DNA of 56,024 nucleotides from JAGWRA01 sp035534615 (GCA_035534615.1 DATLRO010000144.1:1-56024), one strand, 5' to 3'. Counted from the stretch's first letter, positions 31,682 to 40,760 are shown. Program-made: numbers and translations. The notes: generated by a model not told the origin, from the letters alone.

Positions 31682-33508
31682 ATGCGACCATTTCTGGATG
31701 CCGTCGACGCGCGGGTCCTCGTCTGCGACGGGGCGATGGGGACGATGCTGTACGCCAGGGGCGTCTTCATCAACCGGAGCTTCGACGCGCTCAACCTCGC
31801 GCAGCCGGACCTCGTGGCGGAGGTGCACCGCGAGTACGTCCGCGCGGGCGCCGATCTCCTCGAGACCAACACGTTCGGCGCCAACCGGATCAAGCTGGGG
31901 GCGTTCGGCCTGGCCGACCGGCTGCACGCGATCAACGCGCAGGGGGCGCGCATCGCGCGGCACGCCGCCCGCGACCAGGCGTACGTGGCCGGGGCGATCG
32001 GGCCGCTCGGCATCCGGATCGAGCCCTGGGGCCGGACGGGCCGGGACGAGGCGCAGGAGTATTTCCGCGAGCAGGCGGCCGCGCTGCTCGACGGCGGCGT
32101 CGACCTCTTCATCCTCGAGACGTTCCGCGATCTCGACGAGATCGGCGCGGCCATCGCGGCGGTGCGCAGCCTGTGCGACCTGCCGATCGTCGCCCAGATG
32201 ACCACCGAGCAGGACGGCAACAGCCTCGACGGCACGCCGCCCGAGACCTTCGCGCCCGCGCTGCGGGCGCTGGGCGCCGACCTCATCGGCGTGAACTGCA
32301 GCGTCGGACCGGCGCCGATGCTCGAAACGGTCGAGCGGATGGCGGCGGTCACCGACGCCCGGCTCGCGGCGCAGCCCAACGCCGGCAAGCCGCGCGACGT
32401 CGAGGGGCGGAACATCTACCTCTGTTCGCCGGAGTACATGGCGTCCTACGCGCGCCGTTTCATCCTCCACGGCGTCCGGCTCGTGGGCGGCTGCTGCGGG
32501 ACCACGCCGGAGCACATCCGCCAGATCCGGATGGCCGTGCGCGGCATGGCGCCGTCCGCGCGCGCGGCCGTGACGGTGCCGGCCCCCGCGGCCGCGGCGG
32601 AGCCGGCCGCCCAGCCGGTGCCGCGCGCGGAGAAGTCGCGGCTCGCCCACGCGCTGGCGCGGGGGCGGTTCGTCGTCGCCGTCGAGCTGGCGCCGCCGCG
32701 CGGCTACGAATGCGACGAGGTGATCGAGCAGGCCCGTGCGTTGAAGATCCGCGGCGTCGACGTCGTGCAGGTCCGCGACGGCCAGCCGGGCGGCGCGCGG
32801 CTGAGCGCCCTGTCGCTCGCCGTGCTGATCGAGCAGCAGGCCGGCATCGAGACCGTCCTGCACTATTCCTGCCGCGACCGGAACATCCTCGGGATGCAGT
32901 CAGACCTGCTCGGCGCGCACGCCATGGGGCTGCGCAACGTGCTGCTCGTGACCGGCGCGCCCGGCCGGATCGGCGGCTATCCCGACGCCACGGCCGTCTT
33001 CGACGTCGACTCGATCGGGTTCACGAACCTCGTCGCGCGGCTCAACCACGGGCTGGACGTCGGCGGCCAGCCGATCGGCCGGCCGACCGCCTGCCACATC
33101 GGCGTCGAGGTGAACGCGACGGCGCTCAACCTGGACCATGAAATCCGCCGGTTCGCCTACAAGGCGGACGCCGGCGCCGAGTTCGCCATCACGCAGCCGA
33201 TTTTCGACGTGGCCGCGTTTCAGGCGTTCCTGGCGCGGATCGCGCCGGCGCGCATGCCGATCCTGGCGACCGTGCGGCCGTTCGAGAGCGTCCGCCACGC
33301 CGAGTTCATGGCCAACGAGGTGCCGGAGGTGCAGGTGCCCGACGCCCTGGTGGCCCGCATGCGGCGCGCCGCCGATCCGGCGGCTGAAGGGGTGGCGATC
33401 GCCCGTGAAATCGCCCTGGCGCTGAAGCCGATGGTGCAGGGACTGCAGCTGTCGACCGCCGCGGGCCGGATCGCGCCGGCGCTCGACGTCCTCGACGGGC
33501 TGCGCTGA
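31682..33508 (+). CDS. Bifunctional homocysteine S-methyltransferase / methylenetetrahydrofolate reductase
   Basis: Cytosolic fusion enzyme of 608 residues. The N-terminal half (1-290) is a zinc-dependent homocysteine methyltransferase (DGAMGTML; zinc cysteines C206 in NCSVG, C271 and C272 in GGCCGTT). After an alanine/proline linker, the C-terminal half (about 320-608) is a MetF-type reductase (FVVAVELAPPRGYECDE, HYSCRDRNILGMQSDLLGAH, LVTGAPGR, GAEFAITQPIFD). It makes 5-methyl-THF and methionine. The fusion is common in several phyla. Both halves look intact. Confidence 0.95.
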   Translation: MRPFLDAVDARVLVCDGAMGTMLYARGVFINRSFDALNLAQPDLVAEVHREYVRAGADLLETNTFGANRIKLGAFGLADRLHAINAQGARIARHAARDQAYVAGAIGPLGIRIEPWGRTGRDEAQEYFREQAAALLDGGVDLFILETFRDLDEIGAAIAAVRSLCDLPIVAQMTTEQDGNSLDGTPPETFAPALRALGADLIGVNCSVGPAPMLETVERMAAVTDARLAAQPNAGKPRDVEGRNIYLCSPEYMASYARRFILHGVRLVGGCCGTTPEHIRQIRMAVRGMAPSARAAVTVPAPAAAAEPAAQPVPRAEKSRLAHALARGRFVVAVELAPPRGYECDEVIEQARALKIRGVDVVQVRDGQPGGARLSALSLAVLIEQQAGIETVLHYSCRDRNILGMQSDLLGAHAMGLRNVLLVTGAPGRIGGYPDATAVFDVDSIGFTNLVARLNHGLDVGGQPIGRPTACHIGVEVNATALNLDHEIRRFAYKADAGAEFAITQPIFDVAAFQAFLARIAPARMPILATVRPFESVRHAEFMANEVPEVQVPDALVARMRRAADPAAEGVAIAREIALALKPMVQGLQLSTAAGRIAPALDVLDGLR

Positions 33509-33576
33509 GCCGGCCGGCGTGCCCCGAACGGTCCGGCTCCACGGGCCGCCGTGGGCCGCGCGGTCCGGCTTTGGAC

Positions 33577-33606
33577 TTGTGCCGGCCCGGTCCGGAGAGA
33601 TATATT
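33577..33606 (+). promoter_or_regulatory. Promoter of the PmtA-like gene
   Basis: TTGTGC (33577-33582), 18 bases, TATATT (33601-33606); TATATT is conspicuous in a GC-rich context. The leader is about 120 bases. Confidence 0.5.
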
Positions 33607-33733
33607 CCGTTGGCGGTCGTGTTTTTCTGTCGGGATGCCGCCCCCGCCACGGGCGGCTGAACCGGAACGCCGGACTGCGCGCCCGGCGGGCAGACGACTG
33701 ACGGTCGCGGCCGATGCGCCGCAGAGGCTCTTC

Positions 33734-34453
33734 ATGCCGCTATTCGAGCGGAACAATTCTGAGACACCCGAGATCCTCGCGTCGAGTGACGTGGCGACCC
33801 GGGCGCTGTCGGTCACGGTGGTCGAAACCGATTTCGTGGCCGGCGTCTACAAGAAGCTCGCGCTCGTCTACGATCTGACGTTCGGGCCGACCCTGCACGC
33901 CGGCCGCCTCCAGGCGCTCGATCGGATGCACATCCGGCCGGGCGACCGGATCCTCGAAGTGGGCGTCGGCACCGGCATCAACGCGCCGCTGTATCCCAAA
34001 GACGTGCAGGTCGTCGGCGTCGACCTGTCGGCCTCCATGCTCGAGCGGGCGCGCGAGCGGATCGCGCGCAAGGGCGTCAAGAACGTCCGCGTGCTCGAGA
34101 TGGACGCCACCGACCTCAGATTCCCGGACGACTCGTTCGATATCGTCTACGCGCCCTACGTCATCAGCGTCGTTCCGGATCCGGTCGCGGTCGCACGCGA
34201 GATGGTCCGGGTCTGCCGGCCCGGCGGACGCGTCATCATCCTGAACCACTTCCGCAGCCGGAACCGGGTGTTCGCCCGCATCGACCGGATCCTCTCGCCG
34301 TTCACCGTGCACATCGGCTTCAAGTCGGATCTCGATCTGCCGGCGTTTCTCGCGCAGGCCGATCTCGAGCCGGTGTCGATCGAGAAGGTGAACATTCCCC
34401 GCATCTGGTCGCTCGTGACCTGCGTCAAGGCGACCCCCGGCGCGACGGCGTAG
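33734..34453 (+). CDS. Class I SAM-dependent methyltransferase (PmtA-like)
   Basis: A 239-residue methyltransferase with motif I ILEVGVGTGINAP (about residues 75-87), VVGVDLSASMLERAR, and motif IV-like DSFDIVYAPYVISVVPDP. The pattern YDLTFGPTLHAGR before motif I is typical of the Rhodobacter-type phosphatidylethanolamine N-methyltransferase PmtA, so phosphatidylcholine-type lipid methylation is the best guess; a ubiquinone/menaquinone-type role is less likely. The ATG at 33734 has a weak GAGG site; the start lies about 120 bases after the promoter. Confidence 0.8.
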   Translation: MPLFERNNSETPEILASSDVATRALSVTVVETDFVAGVYKKLALVYDLTFGPTLHAGRLQALDRMHIRPGDRILEVGVGTGINAPLYPKDVQVVGVDLSASMLERARERIARKGVKNVRVLEMDATDLRFPDDSFDIVYAPYVISVVPDPVAVAREMVRVCRPGGRVIILNHFRSRNRVFARIDRILSPFTVHIGFKSDLDLPAFLAQADLEPVSIEKVNIPRIWSLVTCVKATPGATA

Positions 34454-34529
34454 CCATCGCGCCGCGCCGGCCGTGCGCCGGATCGCACCACGTCAGCGGA
34501 CCCGGTTCGACAGGCCCGGCCCCGGAGGC

Positions 34530-35036
34530 TCAGGGCCCGGCCTGTTCGATCAGCGCGTTCAGCCGCTCGTCCCCCAGCAGCACGCACAGCGCTTCGGCGT
34601 CGGCGAACGGCTCGCCCGCCTCGTCCACCAGGCGCGCCCGCGTGATCACCTTGCGCCCGTCGATCGACTCGACCCAGGCGTGAACGGTCGCGTCGGTGCC
34701 GAGCGGCACCATCCGGCGGAAGTCGGTCGTGAGCCGCGCGATCAGGATCCGGTGGCCGGCCAGCCAGGCGGCGCCGCCGGCTGCTTCGTCGAGGACGGCC
34801 GCCATGCTGCCGCCGTGCGCGTGTCCCGGCGGCCCCTGGGCGTCCTGGCCGAACCAGACCCGCGCATGGAGCGTCGCATCGCCGGGCAGCCGGTAATACG
34901 CGAGGCGCAGGCGGCTCCCGCCCGGATCGCCCGAGACGAACGACCGCGTGCCGGCCAGCGCGGGGAACGGATCGACCGGGACGGCTCCCGGCGGCAGGAT
35001 CACGGGGGGCGCGGCGGTTGACGGAGACATGGGCAT
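34530..35036 (-). CDS. PaaI/YbgC-like hotdog thioesterase
   Basis: A 168-residue hotdog-fold acyl-CoA thioesterase. The conserved helix GHAHGGSMAAVLDEAAGG (about residues 71-88) includes the H-G-G and D/E of the active site; the beta strands LTTDFRRMVPLGTDATVHA and KVITRARLVDEAGEPFADAEALCVL complete the fold. Substrate not predictable. It starts 21 bases after the glycosyltransferase stop and appears to be the last gene of the lon operon. Confidence 0.85.
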   Translation of the reverse strand: MPMSPSTAAPPVILPPGAVPVDPFPALAGTRSFVSGDPGGSRLRLAYYRLPGDATLHARVWFGQDAQGPPGHAHGGSMAAVLDEAAGGAAWLAGHRILIARLTTDFRRMVPLGTDATVHAWVESIDGRKVITRARLVDEAGEPFADAEALCVLLGDERLNALIEQAGP

Positions 35037-35057
35037 GAACGGACTCGCGCCGACGGG

Positions 35058-36194
35058 TCAGAGCCGGTCGAGGATTTCCCGGGCGGCGATCCCGGCGCCG
35101 TTCGTCGGCGGACGGACCGCCGGCGCCGGCAGGTCCAGCAGGCGCTCGAGGTGCCCGGCCCAGTGGCCGGCCAGCAGGTCGCTGTTCGGGATGTACCGGC
35201 AGCGCGTCAGGCGGTGCATGGCCTCGACGAGCACATCGTACTCCACGAACCGCCCGCGCGACGTGTACAGGATGGACGTGCCGTTGGCAATCGCTTCGGC
35301 GACGATCCCGTAGCCCGGCTTGGTGACGACGACGTCGGCGGCGCCGACGAGATCCTCGTACCGCAGTCCGTCGCGGTACAGCGTCTGCGCGTCGATCTCG
35401 ACGACGTTCGACGGCGGGCGGTCGCTGCGGGCGCCGGTCGTCAGGAACGTGAAGTCCTGGTGGCGGCCGAGCGGCGCCGGGTCGAAATCCTTCAAGCCGT
35501 GTCCGCCGAACGACACCAGCACGATCGGCCGGTCATCCGGCAGCGCCAGCCGCCGGCGGACGTCCGCCGGCGCCTGCCGCGCGTGCCGGGCCACGAGCGG
35601 GATGTCCTTCGTCACGCTCATCACCGGCGCGAACCCGCCCGACATCGGCAGCCGGAGCGCGCAGGCGGCGCCGGCATAGGCCTGGCGGACGATCGACAGC
35701 AGGTGCGGCGCCCCGGTCAGGCTGTCGGCGTAGCCCTCGTAGATCCAGTCCCAGGTGAAGTTGCCGATCAGGATCGCCGGCAGGCCGGCGGCGGCCGCCG
35801 CCGCGGACGCGAGCGGCGGAATGTCGCCGACGACGAGGTCCGCGCGGACGGCGCGCAGCGCCGCCACCTCGCGCGCGACGTGCGTCTCGAGCGCGTCGTA
35901 GAACCGGGCCGCGCGGCGCACGGTCTCCCCCTCGTCCAGCCGCAGGCTGTCGATCTGCGCCACGCCGGTGTCGCAGGCGACCTCCTGGTACGCGATCGGG
36001 CCGTCGAGCGACGCCTCGAACAGCCAGCGCGCCGCGGTCGTCCTGACGGTCACGTGCAGGTCGGGCCGGGCCGCGTGCAGCGCGTTCAGAATTTCGATGT
36101 CCCGCGACGCATGTCCGAACCCGTGGCCGGACACGTAGAACACCAGCGAGGGCGACGACGGTCCGGGCGGCCGGGCGAAGGGCAGGACGCTCAC
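35058..36194 (-). CDS. MurG/GT28-like glycosyltransferase family protein
   Basis: A 378-residue GT-B fold protein. The N-terminal VFYVSGHGFGHASRDIEILNAL motif and the C-terminal ADVVVTKPGYGIVAEAIANGTSILYTSR are characteristic of MurG-like transferases and of the N-terminal domain of plant L-arabinokinases. SFGGHGLKDFD is part of the nucleotide-sugar site. Donor and acceptor are unknown. The GTG start overlaps the lon stop by four bases (GTGA), giving tight translational coupling with the protease. Confidence 0.85.
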   Translation of the reverse strand: MSVLPFARPPGPSSPSLVFYVSGHGFGHASRDIEILNALHAARPDLHVTVRTTAARWLFEASLDGPIAYQEVACDTGVAQIDSLRLDEGETVRRAARFYDALETHVAREVAALRAVRADLVVGDIPPLASAAAAAAGLPAILIGNFTWDWIYEGYADSLTGAPHLLSIVRQAYAGAACALRLPMSGGFAPVMSVTKDIPLVARHARQAPADVRRRLALPDDRPIVLVSFGGHGLKDFDPAPLGRHQDFTFLTTGARSDRPPSNVVEIDAQTLYRDGLRYEDLVGAADVVVTKPGYGIVAEAIANGTSILYTSRGRFVEYDVLVEAMHRLTRCRYIPNSDLLAGHWAGHLERLLDLPAPAVRPPTNGAGIAAREILDRL

Positions 36195-38605
36195 GCGTGG
36201 GACGGCGGGACCGCCGGCGCCGGCAGCGCGACCTGCAGCACGTCGTCGAGCGTCCTGGCCAGCACGAACGTCATGCTCCCGCGCACCTCGGCCGGCATCT
36301 CCGCGATGTCCGGCTCGTTGAGCGCCGGGAGGATGAACGTCGTGATGCCGTAGCGGCGGGCGGCGAGGGCCTTCTCGCGGATGCCGCCGACCGGCAGGAC
36401 CAGCCCGGTGAGCGTGATCTCGCCGGTCATCGCGACGTCGGGGCTGACCGGCTGCTTCCGGACGGCGGACAGGATGGCGGTCGCCATGGTGACGCCGGCC
36501 GACGGGCCGTCCTTCGGGATGGCGCCGGCCGGCACGTGGATGTGCAGGTCGTGGTGATCGAGGAAGTTGTCGGCGACGCCGAGCTCGGCGGCGTGGGCGC
36601 GGATGTGGCTGACGGCGGCGCGCGCCGATTCCTGCATGACGCTGCCGAGCTGGCCGGTCAGGATGATGTTCTGCGCGCCGCCCGGCAGCAGGCTCGCCTC
36701 GATGAACAGGACGTCGCCGCCGGTCTCGGTCCAGGCGACGCCGGTCGCGACGCCGGGACGCGACGTGCGGAAGACGGTCTCGCGGTGGAAGCGGGGCGGG
36801 CCGAGGTAGCCCGCGACGTCGGGCGCGTCGACGACGAGCGGCTGCGGGATCGGCGCGGCGTCGGCCGGCCGGGTGGCGACGCGGGCCGCGATCTTGCGCG
36901 CGATCGTGCCGATGCGGCGCTCCAGGCTCCGGACGCCCGCCTCGCGCGTGTACTCGGACACGACCAGGCGCAGCGCGTCGTCGCGGAGCTCGAGCGCGCC
37001 GGGCGGCAGGCCGTTCTCGGTCAGCTGCCGCGGCAGGAGGTAGCGGCGCGCGATGTGGAGCTTCTCCTCCCCGGTGTAGCCGGGCAGCTCGATGATTTCC
37101 ATCCGGTCGAGCAGCGCCGGCTGCACGGGGCCGAGCTGGTTGGCCGTGGCGATGAACAGCACGCGGGACAGGTCGAACGGGATCTCGAGATAGTGATCGC
37201 GGAAGGCGTGGTTCTGCGCCGGGTCGAGCACCTCGAGCAGGGCGGCGGCCGGGTCCCCCTGGAAGCCGACGCTCAGCTTGTCGATCTCGTCGAGCATGAA
37301 GACCGGGTTGGCCGCGCCGACCTGCTTGAGGGCCTGGATGATCCGGCCCGGCATCGCGCCGATGTAGGTCCGGCGATGGCCGCGGATCTCCGCCTCGTCG
37401 CGCACGCCGCCGAGCGAGATCCGCATGAACTTGCGGTTCATCGCCCGCGCGATCGACTGCCCGAGCGACGTCTTGCCGACGCCCGGCGCGCCGACGAAGC
37501 AGAGGATCGGGCCCTTCAGGTCGCCTTTCAGCTTCCGCACGGCGAGGTATTCGACGATCCGCTCCTTGACCTTGTCGAGATCGTAGTGGTCGGCGTCGAG
37601 CACCCGCCGCGCCTCGATCGGGTCCAGCCGGTCTTCGGTCGTCGTCGTCCAGGGGACGTCGAGCACCCAGTCGACGTAGGTCCGCACCATCTGGTACTCG
37701 GGCGACATCGGCGACATCTGGTCGAGACGGTCGACCTCGTGCAGCACCGTCTGCGCGACCGCCTCCGGCAGGTGCGCGTCCTCGACCCGCTTGCGCAGGT
37801 CGCCGACGTCGCTCTTCTCGCCCTCGCCGAGCTCCTCCTGGATGGTCTTCAGCTGCTGCCGCAGGTAGTACTGGCGCTGCTGATCCGTCATCTGCTGCTG
37901 CGTCTGCGACTCGATCTTGTTCCGGATCTCCAGCAGCGCGATCTCGCGGGTGAGGGCGGCGGTGAGCTGCTCGAGCTTGTCGACGAGCCGCTCGGCCTCC
38001 AGCAGCTGCTGCTTCTGCTCCGCCTTGATGTCGAGCAGGCTGGCCAGCAGGTAGCAGAGCCGCAGCGGCTCATCGATGCCCATCACGACGTTCCGCAGCT
38101 CCTGCGACAGGCCGCTGGCGAGCGACAGCGCCCGGTCGACGAGATCGTGGATCCGGCGCATGTAGGCGTCGATCTCCAGCGAGCTCTCGACCCGGTCCGG
38201 CGACGGCGCCACCGTCGCCTGCATGATCTGCTCGGTGCGGCTCACGGCCAGGGCCCGCGCCCGGACGAGCCCTTCGACCAGGACCTGCACGCCGCCGCCC
38301 GGCACCTTGGCCATCTGGCGGATGATCCCGATCGTGCCGACCGTGTGGAGGTCGGCCGGTGAGGGATCCTCGGCGTCGGTCTTCTGCAGCAGCAGGAGCA
38401 GGAGCCGATCGCCGCCGAGCGCGCGGTTCACGGCGTCGATCGAGACCGGCCGGTTGACCGCCAGCGGCTGGAGCGTCAGGGGCAGCGCGACCGTCTGGCG
38501 CAGGGCCAGGACCGGCAGCTCGGACGGGTACACGTCGGTCCGCTCGGGCGGCGCCGGGGCGGTGGCGTGGGGAGGCAGCGACGGGTCAGCGGCGTGGTCG
38601 GTCAT
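36191..38605 (-). CDS. lon: ATP-dependent protease Lon
   Basis: An 804-residue protease that degrades misfolded and regulatory proteins in the cytosol. The LAN substrate-binding domain is at residues 28-220, a coiled-coil at about 200-260, the AAA+ domain has Walker A GAPGVGKT (372-379) and Walker B FMLDEID (436-442), and the proteolytic domain carries the dyad S702 (PKDGPSAG) and K745 (GIREKAL). All catalytic residues are present. Start at 38605 (MTDHAADPSL), with a proline/alanine-rich lead. First gene of the lon-glycosyltransferase-thioesterase operon; no obvious heat-shock inverted repeat was seen upstream. Confidence 0.97.
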   Translation of the reverse strand: MTDHAADPSLPPHATAPAPPERTDVYPSELPVLALRQTVALPLTLQPLAVNRPVSIDAVNRALGGDRLLLLLLQKTDAEDPSPADLHTVGTIGIIRQMAKVPGGGVQVLVEGLVRARALAVSRTEQIMQATVAPSPDRVESSLEIDAYMRRIHDLVDRALSLASGLSQELRNVVMGIDEPLRLCYLLASLLDIKAEQKQQLLEAERLVDKLEQLTAALTREIALLEIRNKIESQTQQQMTDQQRQYYLRQQLKTIQEELGEGEKSDVGDLRKRVEDAHLPEAVAQTVLHEVDRLDQMSPMSPEYQMVRTYVDWVLDVPWTTTTEDRLDPIEARRVLDADHYDLDKVKERIVEYLAVRKLKGDLKGPILCFVGAPGVGKTSLGQSIARAMNRKFMRISLGGVRDEAEIRGHRRTYIGAMPGRIIQALKQVGAANPVFMLDEIDKLSVGFQGDPAAALLEVLDPAQNHAFRDHYLEIPFDLSRVLFIATANQLGPVQPALLDRMEIIELPGYTGEEKLHIARRYLLPRQLTENGLPPGALELRDDALRLVVSEYTREAGVRSLERRIGTIARKIAARVATRPADAAPIPQPLVVDAPDVAGYLGPPRFHRETVFRTSRPGVATGVAWTETGGDVLFIEASLLPGGAQNIILTGQLGSVMQESARAAVSHIRAHAAELGVADNFLDHHDLHIHVPAGAIPKDGPSAGVTMATAILSAVRKQPVSPDVAMTGEITLTGLVLPVGGIREKALAARRYGITTFILPALNEPDIAEMPAEVRGSMTFVLARTLDDVLQVALPAPAVPPSHA

Positions 38606-38741
38606 GGCGTCGGACAGGGGGGCGCCGCACGCGGGACCGTGAGCGCCGTCGTGCGCGACCGGGCGCGTTCTCTGCCAATGTGAATCAAATCGGCGCGCGA
38701 GTCAAACGGACGGCCGGACCGGCGCCGGGCGCCGGCACTGG

Positions 38742-38750
38742 TGGTATGAT
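38742..38750 (+). promoter_or_regulatory. Extended -10 promoter before the zinc-ribbon gene
   Basis: TGG-TATGAT ends six bases before the ATG at 38757, so transcription should begin on or next to the start codon (leaderless or near-leaderless). Confidence 0.55.
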
Positions 38751-38756
38751 GCGCGC

Positions 38757-39038
38757 ATGGCCCTCGACGAGCGGCAGTTCTTCACCGAAAAGTCGGAGAC
38801 CCGCCCCGCGACGTTCACCTGTCCCCGGTGCCGGCGGGCCGGCGAGTACCAGGTCCGGTGGGTCATCCGGACGAAGAAGGACCGGCTGCCGGCCGGCGCG
38901 GACGAACGCGATCGTGCGCTGTACGCCAAGCTGCGCGACTACATGATCCGCGTCGACGACACCATCACCTGCCAGGCGTGCGGGCGGCGGTTCGACATCC
39001 CGTCGCAGCACTCGCTGGTGTTCCTGCAGCAGTCGTGA
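38757..39038 (+). CDS. Small zinc-ribbon protein
   Basis: A 93-residue protein with two cysteine pairs, CPRC (C22, C25) and CQAC (C72, C75), separated by about 46 residues, likely one zinc site. The middle (VRWVIRTKKDRLPAGADERD) is charged. Function unknown; it may be an accessory nucleic-acid- or protein-binding protein. Its TGA overlaps the GTG of the threonine ammonia-lyase gene, so the two are co-translated. The ATG is close to the promoter, with no ribosome-binding site. Confidence 0.75.
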   Translation: MALDERQFFTEKSETRPATFTCPRCRRAGEYQVRWVIRTKKDRLPAGADERDRALYAKLRDYMIRVDDTITCQACGRRFDIPSQHSLVFLQQS

Positions 39039-39997
39039 CGACCCTCCGTCCCGACGACTTCCGCCGCGCCCGCGCCGTGATGGGCGACCGGGTGTATCGC
39101 ACGCCGCTGCTCACGTCCCGGCTGCTCAGCGAGCGGACCGGGTTCGACGTGCGGCTGAAGGCGGAGCTGTTCCAGAAGACCGGCTCCTACAAGATCCGGG
39201 GGCCGCTCAACAAGTTCAGCCACCTGACCGACGAGCAGAAGCGGCGCGGCGTCGTCTGCTCGTCTGCCGGCAACCACGCGCAGGGCGTGGCGCTGGCGGC
39301 CGCGCTGACCGGCATGCACGCCGTCGTCGTGATGGCCGAGAACGCCACGCCGTCGAAGATCGCCGCGACCCGGGGGTACGGCGCGGAAGTCGTCCTCCAC
39401 GGCACGATCTGGGACGAGGCGGACGAGAAGGCGCGGCAGCTCGTCGACGAGCGGGGACTGACCTACATCCATCCGTTCGACGATCCGCAGCTGATCGCGG
39501 GGCAGGGGACGGTCGGCCTCGAGATTTACGAGGCGTGGCCCGAGGTGGACTTCGCGGTGGTGCCGATCGGCGGCGGCGGGCTGATCTCGGGCGTCTCGAT
39601 GGCGCTCAAGGGGCTCAACCCGGCCATCCGCGTCATCGGCGTCGAGTCGTCCGGCGCGCCCGGCATGAAGCGCAGCGTCGAGGCGGGGCGCGTCGTCACG
39701 CTCGACCGCGTCGAGTGCATCATCGACGGCCTGCGCGTGAAGCGCGTCGGGGAGATCACCCGGTCCATCTGCAGCCGGTTCGTCGACGCCATCGTCACGC
39801 TGCCGGATGCGCAGATCTTCGACGCCGTCATCTGGCTGATGGCGCACGCCAAGCTCGTCGCCGAAGGGGCGGCGGCCGCGACCGTCGGCGCGCTGCTGCA
39901 GGAGCTGATCGACGCGCCGGCCGGCTCGCGCATCGCCTGCGTGCTGAGCGGCGGCAACGTGAATCTCGATCAGCTCAAGGGCCTGCGCTGGAACTGA
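39035..39997 (+). CDS. Threonine ammonia-lyase (short, catabolic type)
   Basis: PLP enzyme of 320 residues that converts threonine to 2-oxobutyrate. The PLP lysine is K53 in FQKTGSYKIRGP; other family motifs are SSAGNHAQGVALAA, IGGGGLISG (phosphate-binding loop) and CVLSGGNVN at the end. The ACT regulatory domain of biosynthetic IlvA is absent, so it is of the catabolic TdcB or serine/threonine dehydratase type, without isoleucine feedback. GTG start overlaps the preceding stop. Confidence 0.92.
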   Translation: MTTLRPDDFRRARAVMGDRVYRTPLLTSRLLSERTGFDVRLKAELFQKTGSYKIRGPLNKFSHLTDEQKRRGVVCSSAGNHAQGVALAAALTGMHAVVVMAENATPSKIAATRGYGAEVVLHGTIWDEADEKARQLVDERGLTYIHPFDDPQLIAGQGTVGLEIYEAWPEVDFAVVPIGGGGLISGVSMALKGLNPAIRVIGVESSGAPGMKRSVEAGRVVTLDRVECIIDGLRVKRVGEITRSICSRFVDAIVTLPDAQIFDAVIWLMAHAKLVAEGAAAATVGALLQELIDAPAGSRIACVLSGGNVNLDQLKGLRWN

Positions 39998-40007
39998 GCG
40001 CCCGACG

Positions 40008-40733
40008 TCAATATACCCCCGGCAGCACCTTCCAGCGCACCTGCCGCTGGTAGGCCGCGTACGCCTCCCCGAACGTCCGCGTCAGCGAAGCCTCCTCCCA
40101 CGGGATGGCGACGAGCAGGTAGCCGCTGGTGAGCACGGCGAACAGCAGGCGGTTCAGCGTCAGGGCGGGGGCGGCGAAGACGAGCAGCATCCAGCCGAGA
40201 TACAGCGGGTGCCGCACCCGGCGGTAGGGGCCCCGGATCTGCAGCAGCGCCGGATCGCGCGGGCGGTCCAGCTGGCGGATGCCGGCCAGCTCCAGCGGAT
40301 CGATGACGCGGGTCGCCGCGACGATGATCGCGACGCCGGCCGCCTCGACCACCCGGGCGAGCCACGCCGCCGCGCCGGTGACGTGGTACAGGCCGCCGGG
40401 GATCCCCTGCCAGCACAGGCACGTCAAAGCCAGCAGGAGGCTGGCCGTCCAGACGTACAATGGACGCTCGAGCCCGGAGCCAAGGTGCCGGTGGATCCAC
40501 GCCTTCACGCCGGGCCGCGCCATCGCGCTGTGATGCGTCGCGAACAGCGTGAAGAGCGCCAGGTCGACCAGGATCGCGCGTGCGGTCGCGCCGGCGCCGA
40601 GCGGCGCCACCGGGCGCTCGAGCGCGACGGCGATGAACCACGCGCAGCAGGCGAGCGAACCGACGAACGCCGCGCCGCCGAGCCAGGCGATTGCGCGGGC
40701 CGCGCGCGGAGCCGATGAGCGGGTAGCGTCCAT
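40008..40733 (-). CDS. NnrU/MddA-like membrane methyltransferase
   Basis: A 241-residue polytopic membrane protein. FATHHSAMARPGVKAWIHRHL and ERPLYVWTASLLLAL match the MddA/NnrU-type family, in which MddA methylates methanethiol to dimethyl sulfide. The C-terminus RHPLYLGWMLLVFAAPAL is the PEMT/ICMT-type SAM-binding region. An S-methyltransferase role is possible but not demonstrated. The ATG at 40733 lies nine bases after TACAAT on the minus strand. It is divergent from the ketosynthase gene with only 27 bases between the two starts. Confidence 0.82.
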   Translation of the reverse strand: MDATRSSAPRAARAIAWLGGAAFVGSLACCAWFIAVALERPVAPLGAGATARAILVDLALFTLFATHHSAMARPGVKAWIHRHLGSGLERPLYVWTASLLLALTCLCWQGIPGGLYHVTGAAAWLARVVEAAGVAIIVAATRVIDPLELAGIRQLDRPRDPALLQIRGPYRRVRHPLYLGWMLLVFAAPALTLNRLLFAVLTSGYLLVAIPWEEASLTRTFGEAYAAYQRQVRWKVLPGVY

Positions 40734-40760
40734 CGCGCATCCATTGTACAAGGACTCCCC
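40734..40760. promoter_or_regulatory. Compact divergent start region
   Basis: Only 27 bases separate two divergent start codons. The centre holds the palindrome TTGTACAA (40744-40751). On the minus strand TACAAT (40748-40743) could serve as -10 box; AAGGA before the plus-strand ATG is the ketosynthase ribosome-binding site. The plus-strand promoter must overlap the neighbouring gene. Confidence 0.45.

Noticed and set aside
36197..38362. 721-codon plus-strand frame opposite lon
   Set aside because: Shadow of lon, with no motif; the lon frame has all catalytic residues.
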